17,854 nt of DNA from Candidatus Kuenenia stuttgartensis (GTDB lineage Bacteria > Bacteroidota > Bacteroidia > Chitinophagales > Chitinophagaceae). Within the stretch, counting starts at the first letter, position 1; every line of letters begins with the position of its first letter. Positions 6,437-14,210 of the stretch are shown piece by piece. Location of the stretch: contig CALQJH020000008.1 in assembly GCA_943330835.2 (NCBI GenBank), positions 1-17,854 of the forward strand, read 5' to 3'. The notes below the pieces were generated by a model, which made no database searches, was not told the origin of the DNA, and was given only the letters and a program-made list of their open reading frames with translations. The position numbers and the translations under genes are program-made.

Positions 6437-7672
6437 ATGCACGATAGCATTGTTTCCGAATCTTCTCAGTATTATCTTTCCTTAGAAGAAAAATATGGCG
6501 CACACAATTACCATCCACTTCCTGTAGTTTTAAAAAAAGGGTTGGGTGTTTATGTTTGGGATATTGACAATAAAAAATATTTCGATTTCCTGAGTGGCTA
6601 CTCCGCAGTAAACCAGGGGCATTGCCATCCGAAAATAATTGAATCCTTAATATCACAAGCTTCCATTCTAACATTAACCTCTCGTGCCTTTCACAATAAT
6701 TTATTGGGTGAATATGAAAAATATATCACTGAGTATTTTGGCTACGACAAAGTATTGCCGATGAACACAGGCGTTGAAGGCGGTGAGACTGCCATTAAAT
6801 TGGCAAGAAGATGGGGCTACGCTGTAAAGGGAATTGAAAAAAATAAAGCTAAAATTCTTTTTGCAGAAGGAAATTTCTGGGGAAGAACGATGGCTGCTAT
6901 TTCTTCATCTACTGATCCCAGCAGCTATAAAGATTTCGGACCGTTTATGCCCGGATTTGAAATTGTACCCTACAATGATTTGTTGGCATTGGAAAAAGCA
7001 TTTCAGGATACTACTATTGCAGCATTCATGTTTGAACCCATCCAAGGAGAAGCAGGTGTTGTCGTTCCTGATGAAGGCTATATTTCCGGTATCAGAAATC
7101 TATGTACGAAATATAATGTCTTGATGATTGCGGATGAAATCCAAACCGGCCTGGCACGAACAGGACGAATGCTGGCCTGTGATCATGAAGAAGTGAAACC
7201 TGATATCCTTATTCTGGGAAAAGCTTTAAGTGGCGGCACTTTACCAATTAGTGCGGTATTAGCGAATGACGAAATCATGCTGACTATTAAACCTGGAGAA
7301 CATGGAAGTACTTATGGTGGCAACCCATTAGCATGCAAGGTAGCCATGACCGCATTACAAGTATTAAAAGAGGAAAAAATGGCTGAGAATGCCGAAAAAA
7401 TGGGCCAACTTTTAAGAGAAGAATTACAAAAATTAAACTCCCCTTTCATTTCGTGTATTCGTGGACGTGGGTTACTTAATGCTATCATCATTGAACATGA
7501 AAATAAAGAAGCTGCCTGGGACTTGTGTCTTGAATTAAAAGAAAATGGATTACTCGCAAAACCAACCCACGGAGATAAAATCAGATTCGCACCTCCACTG
7601 TTAATCAATGAAACAGAAATAAGAGAAGCCGTTGCTATCATTGGAAAAAGTTTGCAATCCTTAAATAAATAA
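6437..7672 (+). CDS. rocD: Ornithine aminotransferase (ornithine-oxo-acid transaminase)
   Basis: A 411-residue PLP enzyme of class III. It moves the delta-amino group of ornithine to 2-oxoglutarate, giving glutamate semialdehyde (to proline or glutamate) and glutamate. Ornithine-specific features are NYHPLPVVL at 24-32, the [11 protein letters not shown] segment with Y55, [10 protein letters not shown] at 112-121 and GNFWGR at 145-150. The PLP aspartate lies in DEIQTGL (D233) and the Schiff-base lysine in ILGKALSGG (K262). [14 protein letters not shown] at 287-300 is also typical. The length is normal. Acetylornithine and GABA transaminases share the fold, but the N-terminal motif favours ornithine. 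It precedes the VIT transporter gene by 2 nt. A leader with palindromes suggests regulation. Confidence 0.93.
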   Translation: MHDSIVSESSQYYLSLEEKYGAHNYHPLPVVLKKGLGVYVWDIDNKKYFDFLSGYSAVNQGHCHPKIIESLISQASILTLTSRAFHNNLLGEYEKYITEYFGYDKVLPMNTGVEGGETAIKLARRWGYAVKGIEKNKAKILFAEGNFWGRTMAAISSSTDPSSYKDFGPFMPGFEIVPYNDLLALEKAFQDTTIAAFMFEPIQGEAGVVVPDEGYISGIRNLCTKYNVLMIADEIQTGLARTGRMLACDHEEVKPDILILGKALSGGTLPISAVLANDEIMLTIKPGEHGSTYGGNPLACKVAMTALQVLKEEKMAENAEKMGQLLREELQKLNSPFISCIRGRGLLNAIIIEHENKEAAWDLCLELKENGLLAKPTHGDKIRFAPPLLINETEIREAVAIIGKSLQSLNK

Positions 7673-7674
7673 AC

Positions 7675-8382
7675 ATGGACACGCACTTGCATCACGACCA
7701 TTTAGAGAATCACCTTCAAAGCTCTGAACTTTTAAGAGACATTGTAATTGGAATGAGTGACGGACTTACTGTACCGTTTGCATTAGCTGCAGGACTTAGT
7801 GGTGCAGTAGACCACAGCAATATCATTTTAATAGCAGGCATTGCAGAAATTGCTGCGGGAAGTATCGCGATGGGCCTTGGAGGCTATCTGGCAGGAAAAA
7901 CAGAACAAGACCATTATTCGAGTGAAGTCAAAAGAGAATACGACGAAGTAGAAAATTTACGCCATAAAGAAATTGAAGAAACGAAAGAGTTTTTTGCCAA
8001 CATTGGATTGAGCAAAGAAATACAAGACAAAGCAACAGCAGAAATTTCTCAGGACAAAGACAGATGGGTTGAATTCATGATGAAATATGAATTGGGACTA
8101 GAAAAACCAAATCCTAAACGTGCTACAAAAAGCGCCTTAAATATTGGCCTCTCTTACATTGCTGGAGGCATCATCCCTTTAAGTCCTTATTTTTTTATTG
8201 ATACTACAACAGAAGCCCTTCAATACTCTATAGTGGCAACCTTATTGTGTTTATTCATTTTTGGATTCTTTAAAAGCAAAATCACTGGAATAAATCCATG
8301 GATAGGAGCATTAAGAGTAATGATAATTGGAGCTTTAGCCGCTGGAGCTGCATTTGGTGTAGCCAGACTATTTAGTGCTTAA
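7675..8382 (+). CDS. VIT1/CCC1-family divalent metal (iron/manganese) transporter
   Basis: A 235-residue membrane protein with about five helices and a cytoplasmic metal-binding domain. Family members export Fe2+ or Mn2+ from the cytosol, in eukaryotes into the vacuole. Helix 1 has GMSDGLTVPFALAAGLS with D29, and helix 2 has GSIAMGLGGYLA with M66. The soluble domain keeps E88, E91, E99, E102, M135 and E139. By my recollection of the Eucalyptus VIT1 structure, these align with its D43, M80, E102, E105, E113, E116, M149 and E153 at a constant offset of 14. The transport path and metal-binding domain thus look complete. The N-terminus MDTHLHHDHLENH is histidine-rich. The start lies 2 nt after the rocD stop. 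The 3' end overlaps the CDF gene by 15 bp. Confidence 0.92.
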   Translation: MDTHLHHDHLENHLQSSELLRDIVIGMSDGLTVPFALAAGLSGAVDHSNIILIAGIAEIAAGSIAMGLGGYLAGKTEQDHYSSEVKREYDEVENLRHKEIEETKEFFANIGLSKEIQDKATAEISQDKDRWVEFMMKYELGLEKPNPKRATKSALNIGLSYIAGGIIPLSPYFFIDTTTEALQYSIVATLLCLFIFGFFKSKITGINPWIGALRVMIIGALAAGAAFGVARLFSA

Positions 8383-9360
8383 TTGGTGTTTTTTATCTGT
8401 GGAAATATTCTCGATTGACCATTCAATTTTACGTTCAAATGGATGCTGTCTTTCTTTGCAATCTTTCTTATCACAAATAGCACAGGAAAAATCAAGACAG
8501 CCATCGGAATGAACAAAGAGCTCCACAGTATTTCCAAAATGTGTACTTACCAATAATGACAAGGCATCAATTTCTTTATGCGCTTCGTGTACATTTAAAA
8601 ACCAAGGCACGGTAAGATGGCAATCCAAATGAATTTTGGAGCCATATTTTATGATACGAAGATTGTGTAAATCAACCCAATTTTCCTTTCTATGCTCATT
8701 TAATACAATCACTAGTTTTTCAATCAACTCCTCATCGGCTTCATCCATGATACCTGCTACTGATGACCTTACAATTTTATACCCAGTATATAAAATCATA
8801 AATGCGAAAACAATTGCCACAACACTATCTATCCAAACGATGTGGCTAAAAAAAAGAAGGACTAGCCCCAACGCAAAACCTAATGTAGTATAGGTATCTG
8901 CAATAAGATGCTTGCCACTCGCAATTAAAGCAAGAGAATTATTCTTTTTTCCTTGTTTTATACAAACACTTCCAGCAATATAATTTACAACTGCTGTGAA
9001 TACAACCAGATAAATCCCATAATCTATACGATGAATTTCATGTGGATGATATAAATTTAAAACAGCTTCTTTTATAACCAAAACACCGGCAATCCCAATT
9101 AACAGTCCTTCAATAGCCGCAGAAATGAACTCTACCTTCCCATGACCATAGGGATGATCAGAATCCTTGGGCTTGCCTGAAACATACAAACTATATAACC
9201 CTATTAATCCAGCAACGACATTCACAATACTCTCCAGCGCATCTGTGAGAATAGCTACAGAATGCGTAATATACCATGCAGCTAGCTTTACAAAAAAGAG
9301 CACAATGGAAATACCAGCAATGTATTTCTGAATTTTAAAATTTTGACGAGCAGTATTCAA
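8368..9360 (-). CDS. Cation diffusion facilitator with cysteine-rich C-terminal tail
   Basis: A 330-residue CDF transporter: six-helix membrane domain (about 12-205), then a cytoplasmic ferredoxin-like domain (about 208-285). CDF proteins export Zn2+, Fe2+, Mn2+ or similar in exchange for protons. The family loop DHPYGHGKVE is at 68-77 and HLIAD (H151, D155) forms half of the membrane metal site. Helix 2 reads TDALESIVN (D40, E43, N47), where many CDFs have a D-x-x-H-x-x-x-D pattern. After the usual end comes a tail with C288, C293, C296 and C301 followed by RQHPFERKIEW. The start is a TTG. An in-frame stop lies just upstream and no ATG occurs near the N-terminus, while the N-terminal sequence fits the family. 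The metal is unknown. Confidence 0.9.
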   Translation of the reverse strand: MNTARQNFKIQKYIAGISIVLFFVKLAAWYITHSVAILTDALESIVNVVAGLIGLYSLYVSGKPKDSDHPYGHGKVEFISAAIEGLLIGIAGVLVIKEAVLNLYHPHEIHRIDYGIYLVVFTAVVNYIAGSVCIKQGKKNNSLALIASGKHLIADTYTTLGFALGLVLLFFSHIVWIDSVVAIVFAFMILYTGYKIVRSSVAGIMDEADEELIEKLVIVLNEHRKENWVDLHNLRIIKYGSKIHLDCHLTVPWFLNVHEAHKEIDALSLLVSTHFGNTVELFVHSDGCLDFSCAICDKKDCKERQHPFERKIEWSIENISTDKKHQLSTK

Positions 9361-9492
9361 AATTATTTATTGAATCGTTGATTAATAGGAGAAAACAATC
9401 GACAAAACCGATATAAAGTAAAGATAATTAAACTTCAAAGGATTGGGGTATAATTGTTGACATCTATATATTCAATCTATATGAACAACCCT

Positions 9493-9500
9493 TACTTTTG
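9493..9500 (+). promoter_or_regulatory. Probable -7 box (TACTTTTG) for the acyl-CoA dehydrogenase
   Basis: Full match to TAnnTTTG, 19 nt before the ATG at 9520, so the transcript would have a leader of only about 10-15 nt. The same octamer, on the minus strand, precedes fbp. The -33 region is weak. Confidence 0.5.
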
Positions 9501-9519
9501 TGACAAATAAAAACAGCTT

Positions 9520-10674
9520 ATGCATTTCCAACTTTCCGAAGAGCACCTGATGATTCAAAAAGCTGCTCGTGATTTTGCGCAAAACGAATGTTTGCCTGGC
9601 GTCATTGAACGTGATGAACTTCAAAAATTCCCAAAAGAACAAATTGAAAAACTTGCCGATCTTGGATTCATGGGCATGATGGTAAAGCCGGAATATGGCG
9701 GAAGTGGCATGGATACGATTAGCTATGTTTTGGCAATGGAAGAAATAAGCAAAGTTGATGCAAGTGTTAGTGTATGTATGAGTGTAAACAACAGTTTGGT
9801 TTGTTATGGCTTACAGGAATATGCCAATGAAGCACAAAAGCAAAAATATCTGACGCCATTAGCACAAGGGAAAAAAGATGGCGAATTATATATCGGCGCA
9901 TTTTTATTGAGCGAGCCAGAAGCCGGTAGCGATGCGACTTCACAACAAACAACCGCAGAAGACAAAGGAGATTTTTATTTATTGAACGGCACAAAGAACT
10001 GGATTACTAACGGTAACAGTGCTAGTGTGTATATTGTCATTGCGCAAACAGATGTAAGCAAAGGAAGTAAAGGCATCAATGTATTTATTGTAGAAAAAAA
10101 TTGGCCGGGTGTTGTTGTTGGTGCTAAAGAAAATAAATTAGGCATTAGAGGAAGTGATACCCATTCTATTTTATTCAATGATGTAAAAGTTCCGAAAGAA
10201 AATAGAATTGGTGAAGATGGATTTGGCTTCAAATTTGCCATGAAAACATTAGCTGGAGGAAGAATCGGTATCGCCTCTCAGGCATTAGGCATAGCAAGTG
10301 GTGCATATGAATTATCACTCGCTTACAGTAAACAAAGAAAAGCATTTGGAACAGAAATCATGAATCATCAAATCATTCAATTCAAACTGGCAGATATGGC
10401 TACACGAATAGAATCATCTAGATTGCTTTGCTTGAAAGCAGCATGGGAAAAGGACAACCAAATAGACTATGCAACAAGCAGCTCTATGGCAAAAGTATTC
10501 AGCAGCGAAACAGCGATGTGGACGGCAACTGAAGCGGTTCAAATACATGGCGGATACGGATTTGTAAAAGAATACCATGTGGAAAGATTAATGCGAGATG
10601 CAAAAATCACTCAGATCTATGAAGGAACAAGTGAAGTTCAAAGAATCGTAATTAGCAGAAGTATATTAAAATAG
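9520..10674 (+). CDS. Acyl-CoA dehydrogenase, short-chain (butyryl-CoA) type
   Basis: A 384-residue FAD enzyme that oxidises acyl-CoA to trans-2-enoyl-CoA and gives its electrons to ETF. Visible features are LSEPEAGSD at 130-138 (first family signature), WITNG at 161-165 near the flavin, QIHGGYGF at about 344-351 and the terminal IYEGTSEVQR, in which E368 is the catalytic base at the position used by short-chain enzymes. Medium-chain enzymes share this, and isovaleryl and long-chain enzymes place the base elsewhere. Chain length specificity is an inference. The length is typical. It is a single-gene unit: candidate promoter 19 nt upstream, strong terminator directly after. EtfAB, its likely acceptor, is encoded 5 kb upstream. 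Confidence 0.93.
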   Translation: MHFQLSEEHLMIQKAARDFAQNECLPGVIERDELQKFPKEQIEKLADLGFMGMMVKPEYGGSGMDTISYVLAMEEISKVDASVSVCMSVNNSLVCYGLQEYANEAQKQKYLTPLAQGKKDGELYIGAFLLSEPEAGSDATSQQTTAEDKGDFYLLNGTKNWITNGNSASVYIVIAQTDVSKGSKGINVFIVEKNWPGVVVGAKENKLGIRGSDTHSILFNDVKVPKENRIGEDGFGFKFAMKTLAGGRIGIASQALGIASGAYELSLAYSKQRKAFGTEIMNHQIIQFKLADMATRIESSRLLCLKAAWEKDNQIDYATSSSMAKVFSSETAMWTATEAVQIHGGYGFVKEYHVERLMRDAKITQIYEGTSEVQRIVISRSILK

Positions 10675-10694
10675 TTGTTATTGAAGTCATTTTT

Positions 10695-10729
10695 AGTCCA
10701 TGGTGTAGTAACACCATGGACTTTTTTTT
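10695..10729 (+). terminator. Strong intrinsic terminator after the acyl-CoA dehydrogenase
   Basis: Perfect 12-bp stem AGTCCATGGTGT (10695-10706) with ACACCATGGACT (10711-10722), AGTA loop, then a run of T to 10729. It ends only 13 nt before the yggS ATG. Confidence 0.95.
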
Positions 10730-10742
10730 ATAATTTTATAGA

Positions 10743-11426
10743 ATGGCATTTTTAGAAGACCAATATAAAAATATAAAGGAAGCATTGGCTCAATCCAATA
10801 CAACATTAGTGGCCGTTTCAAAAACAAAACCTCATGAAGCTATTGTAGAAGCTTATAAATCCGGCATAAAAGATTTCGGCGAAAATTATGTACAGGAACT
10901 TGTTGAGAAATCAGAAAATTTACCGAAAGATATCCGCTGGCATTTTATAGGCCATCTCCAAACAAACAAAGTAAAATACATCGCTCCTTTCGTTTATCTT
11001 ATCCATGGTGTTGATAGCGAAAAATTATTAGTCGAAATTAATAAGCAAGGGCAAAAATTAAATAAGAAAATAAATTGTTTGCTTCAAATTCATATTGCAC
11101 AAGAAGAAACAAAATTCGGATTGGATGAAACGGAATTGAAAACAATCTTAACCAAATTACCTGAACTTGAATTTATAAATGTGATGGGTTTTATGGGAAT
11201 GGCAAGTTTCACTTCCGAACAAACCCTTATTAAGAAAGAGTTTGATTACCTGAAAGGAATTTTCGACAATTCTTTAGGACTTTCAATAGCCAACTTCAAC
11301 CCTTCCATTTTAAGCATGGGAATGAGTGCAGATTATCATCTTGCGGTATCATGCGGAAGCAATATGGTTAGAATTGGAAGCTTATTATTTGGCGAAAGGA
11401 ATAAACCAGAAGCAAAAATTGATTAA
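10743..11426 (+). CDS. yggS: YggS-family PLP homeostasis protein
   Basis: A 227-residue cytosolic PLP-binding protein of the PLPBP/YggS/YlmE family, with an alanine-racemase-like barrel but no known catalytic activity. It maintains vitamin B6 and amino-acid balance. Visible features are VAVSKTKP with the PLP lysine K27, FGENYVQE at 45-52, HFIGHLQTNK at 67-76, GFMGMA at 149-154, LSMGMSADY at 190-198 and the phosphate-binding end GSNMVRIGSLLFG at 205-217. The length is standard. The start lies 13 nt after the T-run of a strong terminator, so its own promoter must overlap the terminator or transcription depends on readthrough. It is followed by a TonB-like gene after 92 nt. Confidence 0.95.
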   Translation: MAFLEDQYKNIKEALAQSNTTLVAVSKTKPHEAIVEAYKSGIKDFGENYVQELVEKSENLPKDIRWHFIGHLQTNKVKYIAPFVYLIHGVDSEKLLVEINKQGQKLNKKINCLLQIHIAQEETKFGLDETELKTILTKLPELEFINVMGFMGMASFTSEQTLIKKEFDYLKGIFDNSLGLSIANFNPSILSMGMSADYHLAVSCGSNMVRIGSLLFGERNKPEAKID

Positions 11427-11518
11427 ATTGTAAAATGTTAAAAAATCAAAGACGTGGTATGCTATTTGAGTAATATTCATTTCTTTGCTTAGCTAATTAT
11501 ACCATTAATTATTCCCTT

Positions 11519-12316
11519 ATGATGATCATGCAACTATTTAAAACGGAAGAGCAGAAGAAGGCCATTACATTTACCAGCATCTTTTGCTTTATTTTATTAT
11601 TACTTTTTATTTTTTTCAAATGGACATCGTTACCCATACCTAAACCGATTATTCAAGACCAAATTGAAATTAATTTAGGAAATAATGAAGATGGACTTGG
11701 CGACGAGCAACCACTTGTAAAAGGGACCCCCTCCTTAATTAAAGATAACAAGACGGCAGCATCTTCAGACAAATCTCCTGCCGAAAAAATAGAAACAGAT
11801 GAACTAACAGATGTTAATGCTGCTAGTATAGTCAATGCAAAAAACAGCAAAACCACCCAGACTGCATCAGATGCAAAAGCAGCTGCAAAAAAACCGAAAC
11901 TAACCTACACTGGCCCAAATAAAAATACCAACGGCAATAATCCAGATATTGACAATAACTATAAATACCAAGGGAATACTCCCAACAATAAAGGAGATAA
12001 TAACGACCCAAGCGGAAATAAAGATTCTTATGGCAATACGCCTGGGGGAAAGATTGGCGGTCCAAAAGTCACTAAAGGAAACAGGATAATTATTAAGCAA
12101 TATAAATTTGAAGGCGAATTAAATAAGGCAACGATATACGCTATTATAAAAGTATCCGCTTCAGGAGAAGGGAAATTTACAGGGTTTGATAGAGGCACTA
12201 CCAACAGAAATCAATCTTATGCAAATGCAGTAAGTAGTTACCTTAGAAATATCCAATTCAATAAATCCGATCATGAGTCTACGGTTACTGTTCAATTTAT
12301 TTTTGATATTAATTAG
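11519..12316 (+). CDS. TonB/TolA-like energy-transducer protein, orphan
   Basis: 265 residues. A short cytoplasmic N-terminus is followed by one membrane helix (about 16-34). A periplasmic linker follows, first acidic and Ala/Lys/Ser-rich (50-125), then strongly Asn/Gly-rich (about 132-182). The last part is a compact C-terminal domain (about 188-265: GNRIIIKQYKFEGEL, AIIKVSASGEGK, YANAVSSYLRNIQF, STVTVQFIFDIN) with the strand-helix-strand pattern of TonB/TolA C-termini. The DQIEINLGNNEDGLG segment after the helix is typical of Bacteroidota TonB-like proteins encoded with ExbB and ExbD. Here neither is nearby. Unlike classical TonB the linker is not proline-rich. Three ATGs (11519, 11522, 11528) compete as start. 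It is 44 nt upstream of folC. The function is inferred from architecture only. Confidence 0.65.
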   Translation: MMIMQLFKTEEQKKAITFTSIFCFILLLLFIFFKWTSLPIPKPIIQDQIEINLGNNEDGLGDEQPLVKGTPSLIKDNKTAASSDKSPAEKIETDELTDVNAASIVNAKNSKTTQTASDAKAAAKKPKLTYTGPNKNTNGNNPDIDNNYKYQGNTPNNKGDNNDPSGNKDSYGNTPGGKIGGPKVTKGNRIIIKQYKFEGELNKATIYAIIKVSASGEGKFTGFDRGTTNRNQSYANAVSSYLRNIQFNKSDHESTVTVQFIFDIN

Positions 12317-12360
12317 GTAATAACTTCCCTTATTAAAAATTAGAATTTATTTTCTCGCCG

Positions 12361-13662
12361 ATGAATTACAAAGAAACTATTGAGTATTTATATACACAAT
12401 TGCCCATGTTTTCACGAATCGGTCCAGCCGCATACAAAAAAGACATTCATAATACTATTGAACTTTGCGACGCGCTTAAAAATCCGCAAAACAAATTCAA
12501 AAGCATACACATCGCAGGAACTAACGGCAAGGGAAGCACGAGCCACATGCTTGCAGCCATACTCCAACAAGCAGGATACAAAACCGGATTGTATACATCG
12601 CCGCATATTAAAGATTTCGGCGAAAGAATAAGAATCGATGGAAAAATGATTGATCAGAATTTTGTTATAGCATTTGCAGAAAAAACAAAAGCCATCTGTA
12701 GCAAAATAGAACCTTCTTTTTTTGAATTGACAGTAGCCATGGCTTTCGAATATTTCGCTTCAGAAAAAGTGGATATCGCAGTCATAGAAACAGGGCTTGG
12801 AGGCAGGCTGGATAGCACCAATATCATCTCTCCTATTCTTTCCATTATTACCAATATTGGACTAGATCATACGAATTTATTAGGCAATACTATTAGTGAA
12901 ATCACCCAAGAAAAAGCGGGTATTATTAAACTGAATACCCCTGTCATAATTGGAGAATCCACTACAGAAACAAGTCCTATTTTTGAAGAAAAATCAGCAG
13001 AAATGGGCACTACAGCAATTTATGCAGACAACATCATTACCATAGAAAGTGTCGAAATGAATAACAATCATTTGCAATGCCGCTGTCATAATAAAATTGA
13101 AAAAACTACTGAACTAATTTATCTTGACCTCACTGGAGCTTACCAAATAAAAAATTTAAAAACAGTTCTTGCCGCCACATCAATATTAAATAAAGTAGGC
13201 TTCAATATTACTCCTGGGCATAAAAAAAACGCCTTATCTAAAGTCAAAAAACTAACCGGATTTAAAGGCCGCTGGGAAGTGATTGCAGAAAACCCATTAC
13301 TAATACTAGATGTAGCTCACAATAAAGATGGGATTCAATCTGTAGTAAATCAATTGCAAGAGCAATACCCCAATAGCCATTTGCATATCGTTGTAGGATT
13401 TGTAAATGATAAAGACATATCAGGCATTCTGGACTTACTGCCTAAAAACGCGTCATATTATTTTACCAATGCGCACATTGAAAGAGCATTGCCATTCGAA
13501 ATCTTAAAGTTAAAAGCTGAAGAGAAAAATCTAATGGGAGAAGGATATGATAATGTGAATGATGCCATTTATGCGGCTAAAAGCAATGCCGAAAAAAAGG
13601 ATGTCATATTAGTTTGCGGCAGTTTTTTTATTCTGTCTGAAATAGATGAAAATCAGCTCTAG
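12361..13662 (+). CDS. folC: Bifunctional dihydrofolate synthase / folylpolyglutamate synthase
   Basis: A 433-residue Mur-ligase-type cytosolic enzyme. It joins glutamate to dihydropteroate and extends the glutamate tail of folates using ATP. Visible features are the P-loop GTNGKGST at 53-60, TSPHIKDFGERIRI at 79-92, ETGLGGRLDSTN near 143-154, TNIGLDHTNLLG and EKAGIIK, the substrate and metal segments of the family. The C-terminal domain contains VAHNKDG. The length is typical. It probably shares a transcript with the TonB-like gene (44-nt gap). Its 3' end overlaps the convergent NUDIX gene by 4 bp. Confidence 0.95.
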   Translation: MNYKETIEYLYTQLPMFSRIGPAAYKKDIHNTIELCDALKNPQNKFKSIHIAGTNGKGSTSHMLAAILQQAGYKTGLYTSPHIKDFGERIRIDGKMIDQNFVIAFAEKTKAICSKIEPSFFELTVAMAFEYFASEKVDIAVIETGLGGRLDSTNIISPILSIITNIGLDHTNLLGNTISEITQEKAGIIKLNTPVIIGESTTETSPIFEEKSAEMGTTAIYADNIITIESVEMNNNHLQCRCHNKIEKTTELIYLDLTGAYQIKNLKTVLAATSILNKVGFNITPGHKKNALSKVKKLTGFKGRWEVIAENPLLILDVAHNKDGIQSVVNQLQEQYPNSHLHIVVGFVNDKDISGILDLLPKNASYYFTNAHIERALPFEILKLKAEEKNLMGEGYDNVNDAIYAAKSNAEKKDVILVCGSFFILSEIDENQL

Positions 13663-14192
13663 CTTAGCTTTGAAAACCCATAAAACAAACAAAGTGAATG
13701 CATGCTTTGCTTAAACCCACTCTCAAATAATAAGGATTTCACTTCTTCTAATGACTTAAGCTGAATAGTGATTTCTTCATTAGCATCAAGATGCTGTTCA
13801 GCGATTTTCTTTCCTCCTGTAGCTAAAAAAAGATGGGTGAAATTATTTAAAACACCAGGATTCCCTGAAGTGATGCCCATGTATTGAAATTCTTTAAAGG
13901 AATAACCTGTTTCTTCCAGCAGCTCTCTTGTAATGGCCTCAATAGGCGTTTCTCCATCATCAATAAAACCTCCAGGGAGCTCTATAATTTTTTCACCAAT
14001 TGGATGACGGTATTGTTCTACCAGAATCACTTCATTATTTTCTGTAACCGCCATTGCAAGAACACAGATTGGCAGTTCTACTACAAAATAAGGATCCACT
14101 ATTTTTCCAGACTCCAATTGATAGCTGTCTTTTCTTGCAGTAAAATATTGATGATTGCTCAAGTAAGATGTAGATAATAGCTTGACTTCCAT
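13659..14192 (-). CDS. NUDIX hydrolase, probably ADP-ribose pyrophosphatase type
   Basis: A 177-residue protein with a complete Nudix box, G75-x5-E81-x7-R89-E-L-L-E-E-T-G-Y97, which holds the metal-binding glutamates. The preceding VILVEQYRHPIGEKIIELPGG is the pattern of the ADP-ribose / ADP-sugar pyrophosphatase (NudF-like) subgroup, which cleaves ADP-ribose to AMP and ribose 5-phosphate. The substrate is an inference, since Nudix specificity is hard to read from sequence. The length is slightly short of NudF. It is the last gene of the fbp-to-NUDIX minus-strand run, 18 nt after the DinB gene, and it overlaps the folC 3' end by 4 bp. Confidence 0.88.
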   Translation of the reverse strand: MEVKLLSTSYLSNHQYFTARKDSYQLESGKIVDPYFVVELPICVLAMAVTENNEVILVEQYRHPIGEKIIELPGGFIDDGETPIEAITRELLEETGYSFKEFQYMGITSGNPGVLNNFTHLFLATGGKKIAEQHLDANEEITIQLKSLEEVKSLLFESGFKQSMHSLCLFYGFSKLS

Positions 14193-14210
14193 TTTAATTT
14201 ATTTTTTTAC

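Noticed and set aside
11480..11487. TTTCTTTG as a promoter box for the TonB-like gene
   Set aside because: It differs from TAnnTTTG at the conserved A and has no suitable -33 element. In such AT-rich DNA this is expected by chance.
11832..12100. Two minus-strand frames opposite the TonB-like gene, rich in Tyr and aromatic residues
   Set aside because: They are the complement of the Asn/Gly/Lys-rich linker codons, which gives Y, L and I codons mechanically.
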